DNA of 64,000 bases from Cinnamomum chago (taxonomy: Eukaryota; Streptophyta; Magnoliopsida; Laurales; Lauraceae): positions 49,124,501 to 49,188,500 of the forward strand of contig CP142452.1 in the NCBI GenBank assembly GCA_038049695.1, in the 5' to 3' direction. Positions 52,857-61,889 of this stretch are shown here, piece by piece (position 1 is the first letter of the stretch; every line of letters starts with the position of its first letter). A program made the translations under genes and the position numbers. The notes under the pieces were generated by a model. It did not search any database. It was not told where the DNA came from and worked only from the letters and a program-made list of their open reading frames with translations.

Positions 52857-54244
52857 TGTTAGATTTTATGGTCTCAATACCAGTATATGATGAATAGATT
52901 GATTAATTTCTTTATTTATCAATATAATCATGCTTTCCTTTCATGAGATGAATGGTGATTTATTACTTCATGCACATGACCAATATATATGACATAATGG
53001 TTCATGAGATGAACCGGGTCCCATTAGTATATTAGATGTGATATATGTATATGGATGAGATCCACATACGGGAGATATGTGTCACAAATCTTATACTTAA
53101 AATATCTTCACAACCAGTGATGAGATTGGGCATCTCATCTGACAAGGTTGCAGCACTTTGATCACTATGAGATAGTGTGATTTGTCTTGATCATCAGAAT
53201 GTAAGATTCTGGATCATAGTGCTGGTACATTGGATGTATTGAAGGACCATGAGAAGCACCTTATGAAATACGTCTGTCTCGATTTAAGGACTGCTCTCAT
53301 AATTCCCTAGCAATAGCCTCTCAATCCTAAGACATTGATGAACTCAAGTTTCTGTCTATTCATTTGCTTTGAGTCACCAATGAGTGAGGCCAACTGTAGG
53401 TCAACACCTCGGTGTCTTGGGTACATGGTAGTAGGACTGTTGGAACATGCAATGATCAAGATGGAATCTATCTACATTATCCCCTTGTGCCAATTAATGG
53501 ATTTATCATTGGTAAGTGCGCACCCATTCCGATTAAGAGTTAATTGGATCGGTACCAAATGATTACTATAATTAATTGGGGCTCAAGGATAATAAGATGT
53601 GGATCTAATATTGGATGAGACAGATTTATTCCAATTGATCCATGGATAATGATGGAGGGGCCTACTTGTGGTAATTGGGAAGTTTAGGGTCTTCATTGTA
53701 ATTTATTCCTAAGACTGGAGTGCAATTGCATTTATATAGTGGAGATATTTGTAATTAACTGTGGGCCCGGATTGCATATGAGATGTGGGGTCGCGTGTCC
53801 CAGTTGGAGCCAGCTTTCTAAGGAATCCCTAGTGGTCCCCACGCTAGCCCAATATATTAGAAAGATACTGATTCTACTTAAACTCTAAAAGGAAGGTTAC
53901 TATTTCAATTTGAAGTGAGACTTCTAATAGTGGTAATGGTAAGCTACTAATTAATAATGGAAGTAGGACTTCTATTTTAATTAGAAAGGAGAAAGCAACT
54001 AAGAGTGGTGGAAGTGAGGCTTCTATGGCAATTAGTAAGGGAGATGTTTACTAATTTGTAATGGGAGTTAAACTTCTATTTCAAATAGGAAAAGAGGAGT
54101 TGTGGAAGGCTATAAATAGAGGAATACTCCTCTCAAATTCGTGCATAATAATAAGAGCACTTTCAACCCCCTTGTGCAAGAGTTGTACAAGTCATCTTCC
54201 TCTCAAAGTTCCCCTCTCTTTCACCTTTGGTTCCTTAGAGTTAT
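52857..54244 (+). mobile_element. D 3' LTR, left part
   Basis: It starts TGTTAGATTTTATGG right after the PPT. It contains a TATAAATA box at 54111-54118 and is cut by E at 54245. It continues at 61501. Total about 1.77 kb, a length usual for Angela-type copia. The short open frames in it (53335-53562, 54061-54318) are not supported as genes. Confidence 0.8.
54111..54118 (+). promoter_or_regulatory. TATA box of the D LTR
   Basis: TATAAATA in GGCTATAAATAGAGG. E inserted about 130 bp downstream, which would disrupt transcripts from this LTR. Confidence 0.6.
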
Positions 54245-55903
54245 TGAAAGTCCTGAGGATCCTAACCCTAGACGGGGGGGTGAATAGGGTGTGCTACAAC
54301 AATGACCAATTTAGATAAATTTAAATTCTTAACAAAAACTAGTCGCATGTGATGATTAACCATACAATATGCGGAAGCTAATATAAACAATCACCACAAA
54401 AGCAAGCACCACAACACCAAGGTTTATAGTGGTTCGGCCTCAATGCCTACGTCCACTACCGGCTTGTGATCCAACACCCCACCGGATTTCCACTATTTAT
54501 GCTTTTCAATAGGCTAAGCAATAACCTTTACAAAATGCTTTTCTTAGGCTAAGCAATAACCTTTACAAGATGCTTTTCTTAGGCTAAGCAATAACCTTTA
54601 CAAATAAAGATTTCTCTAAGAAGGTGTCTTCACAAAAGAACACTCTAAGAGTTACAAATTAAGCACATATAAATTGCCTCTAAATAGGCTAATGTGAAAG
54701 TGTAATACAAATTACAAACATACACCAAAACAAGCTAAAGTGTGTGCACAAATGTATGAATGCTTTTCTTCAATCAATTTCAACAATGAAGCTCTTAAAT
54801 GAATGCATGATGCATTTTAAAATCAAAGCTTATAAAATGATGATTGAAGATAAAACTAATCACATAAAAGATTCAAACAACTTTGAAGAAATGAAACAAA
54901 CAAGTTGTATGAAAGTTAAAGTCTAAGAACACATGTGATTAGGATAAGAGAGTTTGCAAACCAAACTAATTTACCAAAGATGATATTGAGTTTGCAACAC
55001 AACTCTAGAAATCATGCATAAATGAAAATACAAAGATTTAAGCATGCATGGATTTCATTTTAATGGAAATCAAAATACAAGTAAAGTGTACCTTTTTAAA
55101 ACTCAAGTATTTGATTTCCAAATAGCCCTCTAGCCTTTCCAACTTCTTCCCCTTTCGTTGGCTCCAATATAGTCTCAAAAGTTCATGGTTCAAGTCCTCA
55201 AAAAGGTTGGAAATGAATGGACTTTATACAAGAAAACAGTCCACCGGCTAGTCCTCGGTCGACCTGGAAACAGGTCTCGGTCGACCGGGATCACACAACG
55301 GTCGGAAATCTGACTGTTGGGGCTCCAGGGGCCCAGTTGGCCTGCAGTGTTCCCGGTCGACCGGGACCTCTGGGCCGGTCGACCGGCGACACTGCCGGAC
55401 CACCCCCTGGGACCAAAAAATCCATATTTTGCATAATTGAAGGTATTTCTTTGAGGGGATTTTTGGGCCACTAAACCAAGCTTGGTAACATGTTTTAAAT
55501 CAAACGAAGATCTTCAAAAACATGAAACACACAAAGCCTAAATTGATTCGAAACTTTAAATCCAAAGGCTAGCTTGATTTCTAAAAACTCTTTTCATATG
55601 AAAATGCATACAAAGAAGATTCTGAAAGTGATGAATGTATGCAAGGCACAAACCTAAATTCTCAATATGATTTCTCAAAAGTAATGCACAAAGAATTAGG
55701 TTTTAAAAAGAGTTTGAATTCTAAAATCAATGCATCCAAGTTTAGAAACAAAACATGCATAAAACAATACTCTTACAAATCTTAAAAGCAATGCATGTAT
55801 AAAACCAGATTTCAAGGTTTTCTAAAACAATGCAAGTGTGAAAATTCAAATGATGCTAAAGTGAAAATGCATCCATCAAATTGAAAATACAAAATTCCTA
55901 ACA
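54245..55903 (-). mobile_element. E 3' LTR (S2)
   Basis: 1659 bp, TGTTAGGAATTTTG...GGACTTTCA on the minus strand. It carries CGGTCGACCG-type words (55256-55387) and a TATA-like TATAAAG on the minus strand near 55222-55228. The G-rich end signature GGGGGGGTGAATAGGG at 54274-54290 is shared with S1. Confidence 0.88.
55256..55387 (-). promoter_or_regulatory. GGTCGACC palindrome array in the E 3' LTR
   Basis: CGGTCGACCG at 55278-55287, a perfect 14-bp CCCGGTCGACCGGG at 55352-55365 and GCCGGTCGACCGGC at 55374-55387, plus an imperfect word at 55256. The array lies directly upstream (minus strand) of the TATA-like box. The 5' LTR has lost one to two of these words through a short deletion near 60967. 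Confidence 0.7.
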
Positions 55904-56338
55904 ATCTCCCCCTTTGCAATTTGATGGCAACTTACTCATCATTGAAATTACACACTTAGTCTTCAGCTCCCCCTACGCTGGACAAGTCTTGAAATCTTCT
56001 TGGATGCTCCTCCTCTTGGCTTGGGCTCTTGGGCTCTTTTCTTCAAACTTCTTGATGCTAGGAGCTTGATCATTCTTCAAGCTTTCTTTTCATCTTCCTC
56101 TCTATGGCCAAGCATCTTCTTTAGCTCCAAGCTTTCTTTCTTCTATTTGCTCTCCCCCTTTGACCATGCCTCTCTCTCCCTTTGGCAAGGTATGCATTCT
56201 CTCCCCTTGTAGAAGATCATACACAACTCTCCTTAGGAAGCTTGGACATTCTCTTCACCTTTAGAGAACTTTGAAAGCTCTCTCCCCCTTTGAAGAGTAG
56301 GAGATCTTTGAGTACTTGAACTCTCTCTCCCCCTTTGC
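55904..56338 (-). other. Multiple polypurine tracts of E
   Basis: On the minus strand, GGGGGAGA-type tracts recur: 55904-55915 (next to the LTR), 55967-55975, 56150-56162, 56171-56185, 56199-56208, 56277-56292 and 56321-56338. Multiple PPTs upstream of the 3' LTR are a described Sirevirus trait. ORFs here are not supported. Confidence 0.75.
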
Positions 56339-58331
56339 CATTAAATTGCAAAAATACCTACACACATGAAATAAGGAAAATACCTTTAGTAGCACCTGTT
56401 AACAAATGAAATCGAAAATGAAATACATAACAGGCTATCATGTATGGAAGTAGTCTCTAAGGGCTCAAAGGCAATCCAAGGGTCAATTTGATCAAAACTA
56501 ATACTTCCTATGAAGGTTTACACTCCCCCGCAATCCATTCTCTTCTTTTGTCAAACATTTGACAAGATATAACTATTTGGTTCAAGAAGTAGATGGTTTA
56601 ACCAAATGAGGGTCAACTTCAAGGAAAGGATTAGATTCATTTAACTATAAGGCTCATATGATCAAATTGCCAAAAGAAAGCAAGGTCTAATGAGAAAAGC
56701 AATCATGGATACCAATTGGAAAAACAAAGAATACCAATTGAGATTTAAAGATAAGTCTATTAAACACAATCACTCTAAAATGCATTTAAGAATATAACTA
56801 TTAGGAAAAATCCAAATTAGAGCTATCCATGAGGAAATGGGGTTTATTAATCATAGCATCAAATAATCTAACTATGGAAAGCATATGCTAGGAAGGTTTT
56901 GAAAATCATTTCATTCAATCAATAAATATGACTTATTAAAGTGCAAGTTGAGTGAAATGAAATTCAAACATGAAGCCTACCTCAACAATTAACCAACCAA
57001 TATTATGAACACATAAACATGGTGGTCATGAGATTTACCTATATGAGCAAGGAAGGTGGCAATCATGAACATTATGATGCTAATGGAATGTGACATGGAA
57101 TGTAAACATATAACTATCAAGTTCAAACCAATGTACACAAGGTCTATCACATTCACAAGAAATCAAATCAATCGAAAATTTTACCAATTGAAACCAATTG
57201 AATTTGACAACATGATAAAGAGCAAGGATGTGACAAACACAAAATTCCATCAAGCATCATAAATGGATATTCATCACTTTTAAAGATATGACTAATGAGC
57301 ATAGTGATGAACAAGGCAAATTGCAATGCAAAAGGATATGACTTTGAAATGCATGAAATTTCCAAAGTGACTAAATCATATGAATTCAACATCTAAGATA
57401 TCCATCAAACATATAGAAATACAATGAGTGGATTTCAAAGAGTTTCATATGATCAAGAACACTACTATGAAGTTGAAACATGTATAAGGATGACATCACT
57501 TAGAGAATTCTCATGAATCAACATCATAACCATCCTAAAAGAAATGACTAGAAAGCATAGAGAATGGATTTGGGTTCTAGTATGGTTTCTACTATTATAA
57601 CTAAGATCACAACCATACATGGAACCAATAGTCATTTGCATATAAAAAGAATAACTAAATAAGCAAAGATGCAAACAATATACATCTCCATTTCTAAGAT
57701 AATGAAACCAAAAGAAAAGGAAATGAGAACATGGAACATGCTTAGATGATTATAACTAATGATGTTTTAGAGCATTTCCATTCAAACAATCTTCAAATCA
57801 TTTTGAAAAACAAAATCCAACAATGAGCATAGAAAGAATGATTTTGAAGATCAATTTTCAACATTGTATTTTAAAAGATATAACTTAAATGAAACACATA
57901 CAAGTTGATTTTTCAAAACAATGATTTTCCATATAAAAGTATAACTTAGGAATCCATGGAAAAACTCGAATTGATTCAAATCATTTGTTCAAATAATCTT
58001 ACTATGACATCTACACAAATGATTCAACAACAATTGATCATGAATAAATTAGCTATGAAAGCTTTTAAAAACACAATCAATTAATCATGTAAAGAAATGC
58101 AATGCAAGACATATGTGTGCAAAAAGCAAATCAAACATGATGAAATTATAATCAAAAGATTTTGAAAACCATGATATGTAACAAGAATGGTGCATAAAAA
58201 CAAAATCAATTGATCATAAAGAAACAATGCATTTTAATAAATGTAACTAAGAAAGAACAAAATGCAAAGCAACATGACCAACAAAGTGATTTAACTTAAA
58301 AAGAATAGGTTGGTCAATGAGGTTCAAGGCC
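56339..58331. other. AT-rich noncoding interior of E
   Basis: Two kilobases of A-rich sequence with short words such as ATAACTA(T/A)GA and AATCATTT recurring without a clear period. No frame longer than about 75 codons and no pol motif. In autonomous Sireviruses pol would lie here or upstream; it is absent. Confidence 0.55.
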
Positions 58332-59744
58332 TTAAGGTTTGTCTAAGTAAATAACTTTTGGAATCCACCTAAGGTCTTGAGAGGGTTGAACTTTGAGGTC
58401 TAGTTTGGACTTCTCACCAACTAAAGGAGATTTGACTTGATAAATTTTCAATTTAAACTTATCACCATGATATTTAGATTTTACTAAATTTAGCTTAGAT
58501 TGGTGATTAGTCTTTTGATGTTGGTGAGTTTGTTTCTTTGGGGATTGATTCACTTTTCTTTTCTTCTTATTTTCTCCCTTTACTTGACTATTGAATTTTA
58601 AATTTAACTTTGTTACTTTATTCAAAAGTTCTTTCATGGGTTTATATAAGGGAGATAGGTTGAGAAGCTTTTTGTTTATAGATTCTTTTAAACTTGGTTT
58701 GACTTGTTTAACCTTTTTAGAATCTATCTTTGGAGACTCCATTTTAATAGATTTACCTTGTTTAGTCTTTTTGGAGTCTTTCTTGATTTTTAGTGTCTTA
58801 CCCTTCATAGATTTAGATTCTACCTTTTTGGGTTCAAGGAGGGGTTTAGACACATGACTTCTTCTTAGTTTGCACTCAAATTTGAAATGTCGTACTTTAC
58901 CACAATAATGACATTTAGTTTTGGACAGTGGAGAAAGAGTGCTAGAGAAAGAGGACTCACCTTTCACAAAAGTGTTGGTGAATTTAGGGTCATATGACAT
59001 ATTCCTATTAAATCCAAGACCCGTCCTATCTCCATGAGGTTTACCCAATTTAAATAATTTTTTAAGTCTTTCTTCACTTTGGGTAAACTTGCACTCATAC
59101 TTTTGTTTATAAACTTCAAGTTGAGTGACTTTGGTTATAAGGATTGAATTTTCATTTTTGACTTGTGAAAGTTCATTTTCAATTTCCTTATATTTGCTTA
59201 GCTCTTCATTGGCAAGTTTTAATTTGAAATTAAGTTCATTAACAACATTAGATCCAAGTTCTAAGGTTTTTAACTTACTTTTAATAAACTTGGATTCTAA
59301 GTTATCAATGTCTACATCTTGCCTTTTTATTTGATCTCTTAGATTTAAATTTTCCTTATTGACATTATCATAACCCATCTTTAATTCTTTTAGTTCATCT
59401 TGAATGTTAGATAGGTTATTTAAAGAGATCATGAACTTAGATTCAACACAATTTATTACTTCTTCTTTCTCTCTAAGTTCATCTTTTGAAGAGACTAATT
59501 CTTTGTTTCGATTCATAGATTCTTCTCTTAAACTTTTGTTTTTCTTCTCAAGCTTTAAGGAAACTTCATATAATTCATTATAGGCTTGTTGAAGATCATC
59601 TTCATCATAATCATTTTCTTCTTCTTTTAACTCATATTGAGATTCATTAATTTGAGGGTTTGAATCTCCAATAGAAGGAAGAATGAGGGGTCTAGAAGAA
59701 TCTACAAAGTCTAGCATAGTGGAGTCTATTCTAATGATTTTCAT
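58332..59744 (-). CDS. Intact gag-like protein of E with coiled coil and CCHC knuckle
   Basis: 470 codons without interruption, the only long intact ORF of E. Residues about 45-235 are a Glu/Lys/Asn-rich predicted coiled coil. KLGKPHGDRTGLGF (about 232-245) is a typical gag C-terminal motif of Sirevirus-like copia. A CX2CX4HX4C knuckle lies at C278, C281, H286, C291. The last 175 residues are Lys/Ser-rich and basic, ending DLRWIPKVIYLDKP. The N-terminal gag domain is missing: the ATG lies 90 bp after the PBS. It may bind element RNA or interact with gag of a helper; this is inference. Confidence 0.78.
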   Translation of the reverse strand: MKIIRIDSTMLDFVDSSRPLILPSIGDSNPQINESQYELKEEENDYDEDDLQQAYNELYEVSLKLEKKNKSLREESMNRNKELVSSKDELREKEEVINCVESKFMISLNNLSNIQDELKELKMGYDNVNKENLNLRDQIKRQDVDIDNLESKFIKSKLKTLELGSNVVNELNFKLKLANEELSKYKEIENELSQVKNENSILITKVTQLEVYKQKYECKFTQSEERLKKLFKLGKPHGDRTGLGFNRNMSYDPKFTNTFVKGESSFSSTLSPLSKTKCHYCGKVRHFKFECKLRRSHVSKPLLEPKKVESKSMKGKTLKIKKDSKKTKQGKSIKMESPKIDSKKVKQVKPSLKESINKKLLNLSPLYKPMKELLNKVTKLNLKFNSQVKGENKKKRKVNQSPKKQTHQHQKTNHQSKLNLVKSKYHGDKFKLKIYQVKSPLVGEKSKLDLKVQPSQDLRWIPKVIYLDKP

Positions 59745-59830
59745 GTAAGCACAACTCTAGGGTGTTGACTCTAGGTTATTACACCTAATCAAGAGTTCCA
59801 AACACTTGATCCTAAAAGATAGAACACTTG

Positions 59831-59842
59831 GCTCTGATGCCA
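59831..59842 (-). other. Primer-binding site of E
   Basis: TGGCATCAGAGC on the minus strand two bases after the LTR end. It differs by one base from TGGTATCAGAGC, the common initiator tRNA-Met site of plant copia elements. Confidence 0.8.
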
Positions 59843-59844
59843 AT

Positions 59845-61500
59845 TGAAAGTCCTGAGGATCCTAACCCTAGAGGGGGGGGGGGGGGGGGTGAATAGGGTG
59901 TGCTACAACAATGACCAATTTAGATAAATTTAAATTCTTAACAAAAACTAGTCGCATGTGATGATTAACCATACAATATGCGGAAGCTAATATAAACAAT
60001 CACCACAAAAGCAAGCACCACAACACCAAGGTTTATAGTGGTTCGGCCTCAATGCCTACGTCCACTACCGGCTTGTGATCCAACACCCCACCGGATTTCC
60101 ACTATTTATGCTTTTCAATAGGCTAAGCAATAACCTTTACAAAATGCTTTTCTTAGGCTAAGCAATAACCTTTACAAGATGCTTTTCTTAGGCTAAGAAA
60201 TAACCTTTACAAATAAAGATTTCTCTAAGAAGTTGTCTTCACAAAAGAACACTCTAAGAGATACAAATTAAGCACATATAAATTGCCTCTAAACAGGCTA
60301 ATGTGAAAGTGTAATACAAATTACAAACATACACCAAAACAAGCTAAAGTGTGTGCACAAATGTATGAATGCTTTTCTTCAATCAATTTCAACAATGAAG
60401 CTCTTAAATGAATGCATGATGCATTTTAAAATCAAAGCTTATAAAATGATGATTGAAGATAAAACTAATCACATAAAAGATTCAAACAACTTTGAAGAAA
60501 TGAAACAAACAAGTTGTATGAAAGTTAAAGTCTAAGAACACATGTGATTAGGATAAGAGAGTTTGCAAACCAAACTAATTTACCAAAGATGATATTGAGT
60601 TTGCAACACAACTCTAGAAATCATGCATAAATAAAAATACAAAGATTTAAGCATGCATGGATTTCATTTTAATGGAAATCAAAATACAAGTAAAGTGTAC
60701 CTTTTTAAAACTCAAGTATTTGATTTCCAAATAGCCCTCTAGCCTTTCCAACTTCTTCCCCTTTCGTTGGCTCCAATATAGTCTCAAAAGTTCATGGTTC
60801 AAGTCCTCAAAAAGGTTGGAAATGAATGGACTTTATACAAGAAAACAGTCCACCGGCTAGTCCTCGGTCGACCTGGAAACAGGTCTCGGTCGACCGGGAT
60901 CGCACAACGGTCGGAAATCTGACCGTTGGGGCTCCAGGGGCCCAGTTGGCCTGCAGTGTTCCCGGTCAACCGGCGACGACCGGCGACACTGCCGGACCAC
61001 CCCCTGGGACCAAAAAATCCATATTTTGCATAATTGAAGGTATTTCTCTGTGGGGATTTTTGGGCCATTAAACCAAGCTTGGTAACATGTTTTAAATCAA
61101 ACGAAGATGTTCAAAAACATGAAACACACAAAGCCTAAATTGATTCGAAACTTTAAATCCAAAGGCTAGCTTGATTTCTAAAAACTCTTTTCATATGAAA
61201 ATGCATACAAAGAAGATTCTGAAAGTGATGAATGTATGCAAGGCACAAACCTAAATTCTCAATATGATTTCTCAAAAGTAATGCACAAAGAATTAGGTTT
61301 TAAAAAGAGTTTGAATTCTAAAATCAATGCATCCAAGTTTAGAAACAAAACATGCATAAAACAATACTTTTACAAATCTTAAAAGCAATGCATGTATAAA
61401 ACCAGATTTCAAGGTTTTCTAAAACAATGCAAGTGTGAAAATTCAAATGATGCTAAAGTGAAAATGCATCCATCAAATTGCAAATACAAAATTCCTAACA
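59845..61500 (-). mobile_element. E 5' LTR (S3)
   Basis: 1656 bp, same ends as S2. It has a run of 17 G at 59873-59889 where S2 has 7. The palindrome array (60867-60985) has lost part of its sequence: CCCGGTCAACCGGCGACG where S2 has two full words. Confidence 0.88.
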
Positions 61501-61889
61501 GTTACTAGTAGAGTTTTCTCTTGAGGATTCCACCATCTTCTTGAGAAAAGAGATCTAATACGGGACATAGCGTTGGAAGATCAAAAGGAGTTGAAGATTC
61601 TGATTTGGATTGTGAAGTTGTTCATCACCAAAGTAAAGAAATCAAATCCTCCATTAGAGCACAACAAAGCTCCAAAGGTATATCTACATCCTTGTATGTT
61701 GTGTATTTCGTGGAAGCATGTTTATGTTCTGTTTTCTATCTTTTAGATAGTAGTTATTGCTGTACATGGCTATGAGATTGAGGGAATTGCATCCTGGATT
61801 GGGTTTGTTGCATTCTAGACAATTGATCCCTGCATCAAGTGGGTCAAAAGTTTTGAAACCTGTCTGGAAGGCTCACCTATATTCCAACA
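61501..61889 (+). mobile_element. D 3' LTR, right part
   Basis: It continues the LTR of D after E and ends TATTCCAACA at 61889. The next bases (AAGTGAACCCGATTAG) are L3. A donor-like AAAGGTATAT occurs near 61676. Confidence 0.7.

Larger units (their letters stand above)
54245..61500 (-). mobile_element. Non-autonomous Sirevirus-like copia element E with near-identical LTRs
   Basis: Minus-strand element: 5' LTR 61500-59845, PBS 59842-59831, gag-like ORF 59744-58332, noncoding 58331-56340, multiple PPTs 56338-55904, 3' LTR 55903-54245. The target duplication is GTTAT (54240-54244) versus GTTAC (61501-61505), one change. No protease, integrase or RT is found, so it needs help from an autonomous element. 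The LTRs differ by roughly 15 substitutions by eye plus a short deletion, pointing to a recent insertion. Confidence 0.88.
49566..61889 (+). mobile_element. TNT/Angela-like Ty1/copia element D, 5' truncated, split by E
   Basis: Order on the plus strand: gag zinc knuckle, protease, integrase, RT, RNase H (copia order), PPT (AAGTGGGAGAT before 52857) and a 3' LTR split by element E. The 5' LTR and most of gag are missing. Several stops and frameshifts make it inactive. After the LTR end (61889) family L3 starts. Confidence 0.85.

Noticed and set aside
45686..61889. L2 and L3 as the two LTRs of one element around D
   Set aside because: Both have the same orientation, but no PBS follows L2 and no PPT precedes L3; instead the D LTR abuts L3 directly and L3 lacks its first bases.
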